Origin: Spiroplasma sp. SV19
GTDB lineage: Bacteria; Bacillota_I; Bacilli_A; Mycoplasmatales; Mycoplasmataceae
DNA: 64,000 nucleotides
Assembly: GCF_030060925.1 (NCBI RefSeq)
Contig: NZ_CP045455.1
Location: forward strand, 558,001 to 622,000
Reading direction: 5' to 3'
Below the pieces are notes generated by a model. The model was not told the origin of the DNA. It saw only the letters and a list, made by a program, of their open reading frames with translations, and searched no databases. This document shows, piece after piece, positions 29,400 through 41,204 of this stretch. Numbering within the stretch: position 1 is the stretch's first letter; each line of letters starts with the position of its first letter. The position numbers were made by a program, and so were the translations under genes.

Positions 29400-30068
29400 T
29401 TAAACTTCTAAATTAATTTTTCGTTTGACATCATCTGATTTAACAACCAATAGACATGCCCCAACAATTCAAATTGAGGTAATGACTAAAACTAAAACAA
29501 TAAATATTAATAACCACTGACTAACTGGTTCTGAGGTATTCGCTTTAATGCTACCTAAAATTAATAAAGTAGCACATAAAATTTCAACAAATAAAAAATA
29601 CAAAATTGCTAACATAATATAGGCAATTGACCAACCATAAACAACTCCGGCAGTTCGCGCCATTCCCATTGGAATAAAATATAATAAACTAAATAATAAG
29701 GTAATAAATAAAAAACCATAACTTAAGAGGTCCTTAACATAAATATTAGCAAAAACTTTAACATTGGGATTAACAAAATTACTTAAAGCAATTAAAATTG
29801 CTTTCTGACCAATAAAGTAAGCCAAAGTAATTGCAAGTACTTGACCAAGAATAATAAAACTACGGCCAACTCGTTCTAACGAACTGTCTCAAAACATTCG
29901 GCGTTGTGAAAAATCATTATTTTGAATTGGTGAAGTATAACTAAAGCGCTTTTGTTCTTGTTTTGATAATTCCTTCACTTCTTCTTCATACTTTTGTCGT
30001 TCTTCTTCTGTATCAAGCAATTCCAAATCAGGAAATTTACTTCCATATGTTGGCTTATTTTTATTCAT
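29400..30068 (-). CDS. Four-helix membrane protein, member of a local paralogue family
   Basis: The 222-residue protein has a charged N-terminal 60 residues and four membrane helices. The first helix begins LERVGRSFIILGQ, and a second landmark is YFIPMGMARTAGVVYGWSI between helices two and three. The same two landmarks occur in the proteins at 32939, 33692 and 34459, which suggests descent from one ancestor. It lies 13 bases before the ATPase gene and starts at ATG 30068 with AAGGGGG upstream. No known family is recognised. Confidence 0.7.
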
Positions 30069-30154
30069 CTTAAACCCCCTTTTGTTAGATATAAACCATA
30101 TTGTTATAATTTTAGCATTTTTTCATAAATTTAAGCAATTAAATTGCATTTTTC

Positions 30155-32902
30155 CTAACTTTCAACAACAAAATCTCGATGAATTCTACCCTCAAAATAT
30201 CTTGCGCCATTTATTGTTGTTATTTCAATGTTGTATCAATATGTCCCTGCTGTTCGAAAAATATCATTATCATTTAATCAAACGCCATTTGAATCAATAA
30301 TGATAATTGTAACATAATTACTAATATCATTAATATTATAACCATCCCTATTAACTGCTTCTTTTACTTGGTTCATTAATGTACTAATTACATTGCGGAC
30401 AGAACTACCGACTTTTTGCTTGCCCAGATTAATCGCATCTTGATATTTACTAATTCAAACCGGATTAACAATTAAATTAAAAGTTGCCGTTCCTGTTAAA
30501 ACATTGTCATTTCCAAGAGCAGTAATAGTAATTGTTTTATCTCCTGTCTCTAATTTTACTAAGCTATTTTCTGAGACACCATTAATGCCAAAATCATACT
30601 CATTCAAATTTAAGCCCCTACTTTGTGCCCGTCTTAAAATTTGTGTTTTAATTTCACGATAAGCACGCTGTTGTGTTCAAGAACTATCTACAACTAATTG
30701 CGGTAAGGAAATGGCACTAATTGGCGCTGCTGTAACAGTAATACCAGTTGTGTGAAAATGGCCTTGATAATTTAATGAGTTTTTAGTTGCAGTAATTTTT
30801 GCATTATATACTCCAACTCGCAAATTATTATTGTTGTATCGCCCAACAGAAACTTCATTTACCGCAATATTAAATGCATCACCTCTTGAAGTTTCAACCG
30901 GATAATTGTTACCTGGTTGACCACTTCCCATTGGATGATTACGTTCTCATTCATTAGCACCTTGAATAATTGCTTGCTGATAATCATTATATAATTCTTT
31001 CATGCTATCTAAAGTTGTATATGTTTTTGGTAAGACAAAGTTTGGTTGTAAAACATCAAGCATGTTTTTATCAACACCACGCGGATCCTTCACAACTTTA
31101 TTTGGAATCTCATATTCATAAGACAAATCATAAATATTATTAATAGTTCCATCATATGAAAATTTCACATTAATAACAATATTCGGAAAAGTTAGCATCT
31201 TGTCTTGATATACCTTATTATTATTTCCACGAAGCATCCCATTAACTGGTGGCTGCTTATTAAACGTTGTTCCCGCAATTGTTGTCGTATTTGTTCTAAC
31301 ACCAACCGTAATTTCTTTAACAATATTATCAATATTAATATATTTATTATTTAAGTTTTCTAACAAATAGTTTTTTAAACTTGTTTTAATTACCGCAATT
31401 TTATTTGTTAAAAGATTATCAATTGTTTGCTCTGAATCATCATATTGAATATTATCAATCACATCTTTTACATTATTAACAACATTAAATTGCTGATAAT
31501 TAATTGAACGATCAGTATAGCTCTGTTGATCATAGTACATTTTCGTTGGATCACGATTAACTTTATCAGCAAGACCATTATTATTAATATTTAAAAACTG
31601 AATTAACACTTCATTAGAAAAAATTTGGTGTTCAGAACCTCAGACATAACGACTAAAATCATTATTTTCATAATTAACATTGTCAGAAACATTGTCAGAA
31701 CCTAATCCCATTTCTTCAATATAACCGCGATAAGAATTAACTCGTTCATTTCGCATTGCCCCATCTAAAAATGTCCGATCAGTGTTTCGATCATATAAAT
31801 CATAACTATTTTTAACATTAGTAAAAGTTGGCATTTTAATTCCAATCTTGGTAAAAATATTTGCAACTGCTCCATAATTATTACTATGATAATCAAAAAG
31901 ACTAGCACCAAATTGTTTTAAGGCATTAAATTTTTTAGAATTATACTTAATATTTAAAGCTAAGTTACTTGCAGAAGGGTTATCCGTAATTGTAGCAAAC
32001 GGTGCTCCATTTTTATTAACAATCTCCTCATTAATGATAATACTATTATCAGCTTTTGCGATAGGATAATATTCTGTTAAAAGGGCATTTAAAATTGTTT
32101 CATTGCTAGTATCTAAGACAATTCCATACTTTTGAACTAAAGTAATAATCTTCCTATTACTCATTAAATTAAGCATTTGACTTAAATTTAATCATGTTGG
32201 AATTGCGGTTTGAGTAGTATCATATGTATAATCAAAAGTTTTATTTAAATCAACATAATAACCAACATTATCAGTTCCAATTAATTGTAAAGCAAATCTA
32301 ATTTTATAAGTAAATAACCCCCGGTCTTTATCAACAGGAATAACTGTCACTAACCCATATTTGTCATCGCCATCATTATACGGATAAGTTAAGATTTTTG
32401 GTCGTAAAACTAAATTCAACCGATTCCCTTGATAAATTATTTGGGTTCCTGATAAAGTTGCTCCAGTTCCTTTTAGCATTGTTTCAACAATACTTAAATT
32501 ATTTTTGACTCAATCATTTTTTGCAAATATTTCTTGAATAACTTTAATATTATCTAAATTAGCATAAATATCTATGCTATCTTTTTCACCAACATTAAAA
32601 GAAACATATGTTGCTAAATTTTTTGGAACTGAATCACCATTAAGATCAACTAATGGTTTTGACAATTGGTAATTAATCATTCCTGTAATTTTATTATCCA
32701 ACAAAGTAGCATTAGCTCACGGATTCTTACTATGATATGAAGAAGGCGTCACAATTGAATAAATAACACCACCCAAACCAGCAGCAATCGCTACGGTCCC
32801 AATGACAGCGAAAATCTTTAAATTTGTTTTTCGCGACAATTTTCGTCGCATTGGTGATGGTGATGATACTAAAGAATTATTATTCTTTTCTTCTGTTACC
32901 AT
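30155..32902 (-). CDS. Large membrane-anchored surface protein, 915 aa
   Basis: The protein has a basic cytoplasmic start (MRRKLSRKTNLK), one membrane helix at about residues 28-48, and about 860 residues outside. The outer part is Asn/Asp/Thr-rich with many beta-type stretches, and the final third shows immunoglobulin-like spacing (TGTATFNLIVNP, YVTIIIIDSNGVW). No Cys-based lipobox is present. It stays open only with many TGA Trp codons. I recognise no domain family. It shares the layout of an N-terminal anchor plus a long ectodomain with the 682-aa protein at 36678 and sits inside the same gene block as the ATPase-VWA pair. Confidence 0.75.
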
Positions 32903-32938
32903 TATTAGTTTTCCCTCCTATGTGCCATTAATTTATCA

Positions 32939-33679
32939 TTAATCTTCTTTAAACTCTTTTTCCTTCGTTCCTTGTTTTTTTGCTTGTTGTTCTAAAACTG
33001 GTTTTTGAACATAAACTCGTTCATTTTTTTCCTTTAAATTATTTAAATTATACTTTTCTTTATTATACTTAATTGTTTCTAATTCAACAAGATGTTGTCG
33101 TTCTTGTTCTAATGTAACTAGCTTTGTTTCTACCCTTTTGATTTGTTCTTCATCTGTTAGATATTCAATTTTTTTACGTAAAACTCATTGTTTTTTAACC
33201 TCTCGTCACAATAAAACATACGAAGGAAAAATTACCAAAATACAAACACTAATCAATGTAAAAGCCACAATAAAATAATTATTAATGGTATTAAACATCC
33301 CAATATAAGTGACCGCTAAAACAAAACAAATTACATAATATACTATCGCAAAAATAGTTGAAATAATGATTCAACTTTTAAAACTAGCAGCCCTTTTTAG
33401 TTTAAGATATGGCAGCCCAATAAAACAGAAGAAAAAGAAGGCACAAAGAAAGCCAGCAACACCAGCAATAATATAATGAATTTCATAAGTTCGATGTGAA
33501 ATAACACCCGTTAAATTTTTAATATTATTGTATGCCATAGCACAACCAGCACCAATAAAATAACCCATAAAAGTACCTAAAATTGAAAAACCAATGATTA
33601 ATAATCGGGTTGCAACTTCAACTCTAGTATTTCATTGTAATGCTAATTCATCTCGTTTTGAACTAATTTTTGTTAACAT
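32939..33679 (-). CDS. Four-helix membrane protein with coiled-coil tail, paralogue family
   Basis: The 246-residue protein has four membrane helices in residues 25-165. The first is preceded by VEVATRLLIIG, and the second ends in FIGLPYLKLKRAASFKSWIII. Both match the landmarks of its three neighbours. The last 80 residues are a charged coiled coil (EEQIKRVETKLVTLEQERQ) likely in the cytoplasm. It lies 12 bases behind the 251-aa paralogue and 36 bases before the 915-aa surface protein. Function unknown. Confidence 0.7.
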
Positions 33680-33691
33680 CCTAATCTCTCC

Positions 33692-34447
33692 TTATCCTCT
33701 TGTTGCTCGAATTTGATTTGATAATTCATTTTCAACTCTTCGTTGATATTTCTTACGATTACTTTGTAAGAACATGCATCCAAAGATAAAACAAACAAAA
33801 GAAGCAAGAATTACCCCCGGCAAAATAAATGGGTTAATATTTAATCCTCCAACCGAACCTTTGACATAAACTATTTGTAACACCGCAATTAAGAAGACAA
33901 TTGAACAATTAATATTACCAACAATACTTATAACAATTGTTCAAATATGCACCGTGCGTAATGTTTTTGCAATTAAAATTGGAATTGTTAAGAAAAAGAA
34001 TGTTGTTATTCATGCAATTGATAATACAATAATTAAACCAATAACAATTGGTTGTCCAATTGCAACAATTGATCCTGTAAAAGATGTATTTATTTTTGAA
34101 AGCAGGGCAATAAGAAATTGAGCAAGAACTTGTCCTAACGTTGGCACATAGACCATTGCAACAACAATTAATAATAACTGGGAAAAAACAATCATTATTC
34201 GTGCTAAGGTTTCACTTTTTGTTGCAAAATAATATTTAGTTGCATCCACATTATAATGATAAGGAAGTGGTTTACTTTGTTCCTTGCGTTTTAATTCATA
34301 TTCACCTAACGACTTTACTGTTTTATCAACCACTGTTTTATCCAAACTTTTCAATGATGCAGGTCGATTATCTTCCACAAATTGAATTGTCTGCAGCGGC
34401 TGGTGTGATGCTTCACTTTTTGTTGATATTACTTTTTCTTTTTTCAT
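33692..34447 (-). CDS. Four-helix membrane protein with long N-terminal arm, paralogue family
   Basis: The 251-residue protein has a polar, basic N-terminal arm of about 80 residues and four membrane helices. The first landmark is SETLARIMIVFSQ; the second is LTIPILIAKTLRTVHIWTI. A short basic tail ends it. The gene follows the 193-aa paralogue by 11 bases and precedes another by 12. It starts at ATG 34447 with AGGAAGG upstream. No known family. Confidence 0.7.
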
Positions 34448-34458
34448 TTGACACCTTC

Positions 34459-35040
34459 CTATTCAACCACTTTTAATTGCGATCTAAAATCTAAACTTTC
34501 CGCCATAGCAATATTAATCCGTTTTTGTTGTTGTGCTGCTGAAAATCATAGGAAAAAACTACCTCAAAACAAAACTAAGGCACAAATCCCTGCCATAATA
34601 ACGCCTGGAAAATTTAAACGAACCGGAATATAAAGATAAGCAACAACACTTATTGTTAACATTAATAAAGCAAAAAAACATCCTAATGTATTAAAAATAA
34701 TTCCTGTTAATTTTACTGATTTAATATTACGAACAATCAAAGTCGGAATAACAAAAACCAATGAAAAGATAATCCCTAAAAGAGCAAGAATGATGGTAAG
34801 ACCACGAAAAACGCCATCCGCAACCCCAAAATTATTAAAAACAGCGGGAATTGGTAACTTACTAGTTGTAATCATTGCCAATGAAGCTGATACAATAATA
34901 ATAACTCCCAACATAATTGCTTGCCCAATTAAAATCATAATTCGACCAATAATTTCCATTGTATTATTAAAATACATTCGTGTTAACCGAATATCATGCT
35001 CTTGTGAGTTTTGTTTTGTCGTTCATTTTTGTTTACTCAT
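34459..35040 (-). CDS. Four-helix membrane protein, shortest of the paralogue family
   Basis: The 193-residue protein has a 20-residue polar start, then four membrane helices. The family landmarks are MEIIGRIMILIGQ in helix one and FVIPTLIVRNIKSVKLTGI between helices two and three. The short C-terminal tail is charged. It is first in the run of three paralogues and lies 86 bases behind the terminator of the broken lipoprotein gene. A ribosome site GGGTGG precedes ATG 35040. Function unknown. Confidence 0.7.
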
Positions 35041-35125
35041 CAATACCACCCAAAATTAATATTTCCCCTTTTAATTTATAATGATTATAGCATTTTCTTC
35101 AAAAAATACTATCCCCCTAAAAAAT

Positions 35126-35155
35126 AAAAAATTCTTCTAAGTTAGAAGAATTTTT
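35126..35155 (-). terminator. Terminator of the lipoprotein gene
   Basis: A 13-14-bp stem (AAAAATTCTTCTAA) overlaps the stop codon and is followed by a T-rich run on the minus strand. It separates the lipoprotein from the four-helix genes, so those need another promoter or readthrough. Confidence 0.75.
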
Positions 35156-36617
35156 ATGGTTGATAAATAAGTTTTACTTTAAGTTTAATTGATCCTTCAA
35201 ACAAGGGAATATCTGGATGAATTGTAATAGTTGTTTCCTTAACAGTTTCTGCTTCTGTTGGTAATGCTAATTGCTTCAAAATTGCTGGATCAAATGCATT
35301 ATAAACAAATAAATTTAACGGAACATTTGGATGTTGATTATGTAAAGCAGAATTATTTGTAATCCGATCATTTAATAATGACTTCATAATAGTGTCTAAT
35401 AAGGACTCTTTTTCATTTTCGGTTGTTGGTAACTTACGAATAAACACTGGCACTGATTTAGCACTTAAATCAACATCGCCAAATGATATTGGATTTCCTG
35501 GCGTTAATTTAAAAGTAACAGTTATTTTACCCTGATAATTTCCAGGATTGTTTAATATAAGTTCAAATTGTAAAGAAATGTCTTGCGCTATATTGGGATT
35601 ATAATTTTCAATTTTATCACCAATCGTGCGTCCTAATTCTGTAACGTTTCAATCACGTTGATTTCTTGAAATTCCAAAAGTATCTGCTTGTATGTCAGTA
35701 AATGGTTGTTGTTTAACAACATCTTCTCAAATTTGACTGCCCAAATAAAATCCTTGTCATGCTGATGTATCTAATTTTGTTGCATTAAAATGATAATTTT
35801 TATTTGTTAAATCAATTGCTAAATTAGTTGTGATTGGATTATCAATCATTTTAATTTTACCGTGAACAGTAATGGCAACATCACGACCAGTTCCATCTTC
35901 TTCATAACCAAGAATAGAAATAACATAGGTTTCTCAATCACCGTTGCCTTTTGTATTTTCCAATGCTCGTTTTAGATTGTCTTTAAGTTGAATTATAAAA
36001 TTACTTAATTTTTTTGATAAATTAGGATTTCATTCTGGTGTCTTAATAACCTTATCTCAAACTAATTCTAACACTGAATCAACATTATGATTATCTTGAC
36101 GAAGTAATAAAATTGGATCAACCTGTAATAGATTAATGGCAGTTCCTTGATTAATTAGCTCAACTTCAATTGCAATATCACCTCTAAACATTAGATTTGT
36201 GTTAAGATTAATTGTATTTAATGTCACAACTTTTGTTCCACCAATGTTAGGTCAATTTTGCTTTAAAGTTGTTTCTCATCTTGTTACATCAAAATCTTGT
36301 AATTTTGGTCCATTTACTAAGTTTGCTTCTTACATTGCATTAACAGGTTTTGTTAAATTATCAGAATCAGAAATCAAAAACATATCCAATGTTAAAAGTG
36401 GAGAGATTCGCTGTTCTGTTTTTGCTTGTTCAAAAATTGAATCAATAACTGGCACATTATCGTCAGTAACAATCACATTATTTGTTAAAGTAAATTCTGT
36501 TGCAACATTTTCTCGCCCATCAATTTTAGAAGGTGAGGGCGAACCACATGCTATTGCATTAACAGATGAAGTACTGACCAAAACAGTTGCTGTTAAAAGT
36601 GCTAAAATTTTTCGCAT
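35154..36617 (-). pseudogene. Lipoprotein gene interrupted by in-frame TAA
   Basis: The gene starts at ATG 36617 with a clear lipoprotein signal (hydrophobic core, NAIAC lipobox, Cys at residue 24). After 95 codons it meets TAA at 36330-36332. The same frame is then open for another 391 codons to 35154. TAA is a true stop in this code. The downstream part is Asn/Asp/Thr-rich with beta-type stretches (QGKITVTFKLTPGNP, FEGSIKLKVKLIYQP) like the neighbouring surface proteins. A single base change would restore the protein. It may be a recent nonsense allele, a sequencing error or readthrough. The 95-residue stub could still be exported. Confidence 0.75.
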
Positions 36618-36677
36618 TTAGACCATTCCTCCCTTTCTAAAAATATTTACTAATATAATTATACACTGTTTAATGTT

Positions 36678-38726
36678 TTATTCATAATTAATATTAAAAC
36701 GGAAAGTAACAGTCTGTAAATTTTTTGGAATATTAGCAACTGCTTGCAATGCTAATTTAATATCAAGAACAGTATATTGACTATAATCTTTTTCATTATT
36801 AGCACGAATAAGATCAAATCATTCTGAAAATGAACCCGCACTACTATGATAATTATTAACGGGGGTAAATGTTGTTTGATATTCATTTGTACAAGTTGTT
36901 CTATATTGTGCTTTTGAAACACCATTAATAATATTTAATTTATTGCCTGTTGTTCGCGCAATATTTTGAATAAAGTCTCATGTTGAATCAATAATTTGAT
37001 TTATCAACATTGTTTCAAAAGTTACTTGATCAGGACCAATATTTCTAACATCAATATCAATTTGATTTAATGGTGTAGTTGCTCCATATAAATTAGCACT
37101 TCAATATTTTGTAAATAATGTATTACGCTTCTGCGGATCATCAATTGTATAAGCATCAGGATTTCCTGGATGAACTAAATTAGTGATTGAATGTAGAGAT
37201 GGCTGATCAATTGTGACAAATTCTGTCCCCGGAGCGGGATTACCATTAAAATCAATTACTAAGTTTTGATTTTCTTGGATTGTTCGTTTAACAACAGTAT
37301 AATCATTTTTCTCAATAACACCATATGATTGGAATGGTAAAACATTTCAATCATACACCCATTTATATTTTGAATCATTAGGATTAGTTAAAACATCTCT
37401 TTGTAAATCTTTAATAGCAGTCGCTAACGATTCTTTCCCATTTAAGACATCTTTTACTTGTTCACGAAGACGATTACTAATGATATTTTGAATTGTCTCA
37501 TCTTTTGGTAAGAACATAAAATAAAATTGTTCTGGTTGCGTTACATCCAATCGTTTTGGGGTAATTAATTCATATCAATTTTTCCAATCCTCGGGAACTA
37601 AATCTTTTGGTAAAACCATCCCACGATTTTCTGATGTTTCTAAAACATTAGTTAGAAAAATAAATAATTGCGGAATATATTTGCCACCAATATTAATTTC
37701 ATTTGAGCCTAATCCTTTGTTAAAATCTTTATTATTTTGTTGAGCTGATTGAATTACTCGATTCATATCAAACATATATCCAACACTATCAACAAAAACA
37801 TTTGGCAAAATTTCATCTCTTGGATTAACACTTGAAATAGCAAAATTACTATACGGATTATAATCACCAATAAATTCTTTATCTGCACCCTTATTTTCAT
37901 CATAAAAAGCAGTAAATTTTGTCTTATAAGCGGCATACACAGCATCATCCAACTGTAAACTATTATTGTTTCCATTTAACATAAGATTATTTGCTTGACT
38001 GCCAAGAATCTTTGTCTGATTTTCTCAAATTGTTGGATTAGCTTTATCCTTGTTCATTGTTTCTGCTGCTTTAAAATATAAAAAGTTTGATAAAAATCCT
38101 TCAATCCCAATAAACAAGGTCGGCATTCAAATTAATGTTGATTGGTCTTCACCTCTGTATTTAATTTTTAAATACAACATATTTTCCATTAAATTCAACT
38201 TATTCTTTTGAACATCAGCAAGCCCTAATGGTTTTGTTCCTTGCGCATCAGTATAAATATTTAAAATTTGAATTTCTTTATCATCACCATATTTCCCTTT
38301 AAAAAAGATATTATTAGCAATATATTTTTTGGGAGCATTATTAAAAATAACATTATAAGCATATTCTAACCGTAATGATGTTGCTCTAACCTGTGTTTTT
38401 GCAACATGACCGGTTGTGGGATCAGGAGGAAGCTCATACATTTCAAAAACAGGGGTTGTTTTAGTATTATCTCGTAGTTCTGTTTTAGCAAAATTAACTT
38501 GAAAATAATCCCCTGACTCAAAATCTGGCAACAGACCATCCGTTTGAATCCCACCATAACTTAAGATTTTTGCTAAAAATGCCACAGCAAAATAAGATGA
38601 CGGAACCAGAGCCACAATATATAATAATGCACAAATTGCTGCAATTCACCCTTTTTTTCGCGAAGCAACAGTGACATTTTTTGTTAATTTATTAAGTTTG
38701 CCTCAACTTCCTGGTTTTTTTGCCAT
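36678..38726 (-). CDS. Large membrane-anchored surface protein, 682 aa
   Basis: The protein has a basic, Lys-rich start, one membrane helix near residues 28-50 (AAICALLYIVALV) and about 630 residues outside. The outer part is rich in Asn, Asp and aromatic residues, with no recognised motif, and it contains several TGA Trp codons. It is the first gene of the block and has an extended -10 promoter at 38782-38790. The anchor-plus-ectodomain layout resembles the 915-aa protein downstream. A surface or adhesin-like role is a guess from topology. Confidence 0.75.
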
Positions 38727-38781
38727 TAGTTTTTCCCTTAATTCCCCTTTGCATAACCTACTTAATATATAATATGGACTC

Positions 38782-38790
38782 ATTATAGCA
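38782..38790 (-). promoter_or_regulatory. Extended -10 promoter of the surface protein/ATPase block
   Basis: TGCTATAAT on the minus strand lies 56 bases before the start at 38726. A second candidate, -35 TTGCTA with TATATT downstream, overlaps it. Confidence 0.5.
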
Positions 38791-38867
38791 AAATTAAGAA
38801 TAAATGCAATTAAAGATTAACTTAGAATTTTAGGATCAATTAATTTTTTTAAATCTGTTCTTTTAAA

Positions 38868-39710
<843 letters not shown>

Positions 39711-39712
39711 TT

Positions 39713-40783
39713 TTATTCATTTCCTTTTAGTCTTTCTATCATTTCTTTATAAGTAACTGGATTAAATCATAGATTATCATTTCAATGGTAATCTATTTCA
39801 TTCATTTCATTTGTATTTAAAATTGTACTAATTACTAAGGATGGATTAAAGATTAATTCTCTCCCGATAGCGATGAAGTCAGCTGCTTTTAAGCCTATTT
39901 CAATATCCTCACGTGTTTGAAAATTTCCGGCGGTTATTATTGTTTTATTAGTTCATTGTTTTACTTTATTTACATAATATAAGGTAAATAATTTTGTTCC
40001 TAAATCTCTAATAATATCGGCCATTCTAACTTTACTAATTGTTTCACCTGTTGAAATGTTAAAATATGCAACATATTTATTTAATTCTCTTATAAATGGT
40101 TCACACATATCTTCTGTTTTGACATTGCCATCACCATCTCCAATTGAAATTCTAATTCCAAATGGCATTTTTACTTCTTCTTTTAATCTTCTTGCAATAT
40201 TTAAAATCATTTTTCCTCTAACTAAAATATCATCACTTTTAATGACATCATTTAATATCGGATGCAATAATTCACTCATAAAATAACCAAAAGCTGAATG
40301 TAATTCTACAAAATCAAAACCCGCTTTTTGCGCTCGATATGCTGCTGCAATAAATTTTTCTTCTAAAATATCTAAATCTTCTTGCGTTGCTATTCGTAAA
40401 TTAGTTTGATCTAAATAATCATAAAATCTTGTCGCACCAATTGTTTCTTGGTCTAAAATTGATTTTGAACCAGCATGGTTTAATTGAATTCCAATCTTTG
40501 CACCAGCTTTATGAACTAAATCAACCACTTTTTTTAGTGGTTCAATTTGGTTGTCATCTCATAACCCTAAGTCACTTTCTCTAATTCTTCCTTCACTAGA
40601 AATTCCTGTTGATTCAACAATGATTGTACCAACCCCACCATATGCTCTTGCCCCGTAATGTTGAATGTGAAATTCATTCGCAATCCCGTCTTTTGCCATT
40701 AATGTATCCATTGGTGGCATAATTATTCTATTCCTTGATTTTAAACCAGGAATCAATTCTGCTTTATCACTAATATTTCTCAT
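39713..40783 (-). CDS. Old yellow enzyme-type NADH:flavin oxidoreductase
   Basis: The 356-residue FMN enzyme has RNRIIMPPMDTLMAKDG at the N-terminus, EFHIQHYGARAYGGVG, the conserved GIQLNHAGSKS, the active-site region FDFVELHSAFGYFMSELLHP, and the phosphate-binding IAIGRELIFNP. These match the OYE family, which reduces activated alkenes. ATG 40783 is the likely start because AAGGTGAG precedes it; an upstream in-frame ATG has none. It overlaps the ArsR-type gene by 14 bases. With the aldo/keto reductase it could detoxify electrophiles. Confidence 0.92.
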
Positions 40784-41084
40784 AGTTCTCACCTTTATTT
40801 TCATCAATTATATGATAAGAGTTTACTACATCTTTAATTATTCCAAGTAGTAATTCATTTAAATTAGGATTTAAATAATATTTATTATTTTTTCCTTCTT
40901 TTTCCCTTACAACGATTTCCTTACAATGTAATTCACAAATTTGTTTTGAAATGTTGACTCTATTTATCTTTGATTTTTGTTCTAATTCAGCAACAGTTAA
41001 TACTTTGCATTTTAATAATCAACATAAAATAACAATTTTTGTTGGTGAATTGAGTTCTTTTATTAATTCGATTGTATTGGTCAT
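40770..41084 (-). CDS. ArsR-type winged-helix repressor
   Basis: The 104-residue protein has a winged helix-turn-helix: STKIVIL-type helix, TVAELEQKSKINRVNISKQICEL recognition region, then the wing REKEGKNNKYYLN. Cys residues in CWLLKC and CELHC could sense metal, thiol stress or electrophiles. It heads an operon with the flavin oxidoreductase and aldo/keto reductase, and the 26-bp palindrome lies 11 bases before its start, so autoregulation is likely. The sensing role is inferred from Cys content and neighbours. Confidence 0.8.
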
Positions 41085-41094
41085 ATTTTCCTCT

Positions 41095-41120
41095 TATATG
41101 TTACTACTTAGTAACATATA
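41095..41120. promoter_or_regulatory. 26-bp palindromic operator of the ArsR-type repressor
   Basis: TATATGTTACTA and its exact complement flank a two-base centre (12-2-12). It lies between a TATTAT-like -10 and the ribosome site. A bound dimer here would block transcription start of the repressor operon. Confidence 0.8.
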
Positions 41121-41174
41121 TAATATTAACACAAAAAATGAAAGAATATAAAAAATCTTAATCAAGCAAACAAA

Positions 41175-41204
41175 AAAACAAAAAAAGTTACTTATTGTAA
41201 CTTT
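41175..41204 (-). terminator. Terminator of the PDH operon
   Basis: An 8-bp stem (AAAGTTAC, loop of five) overlaps the pdhD stop codon and is followed on the minus strand by a T-rich run. Confidence 0.75.

Noticed and set aside
30121-30155. Hairpin GCAATT/AATTGC behind the 915-aa gene as a terminator
   Set aside because: The loop would be only one base and no clear T run follows.
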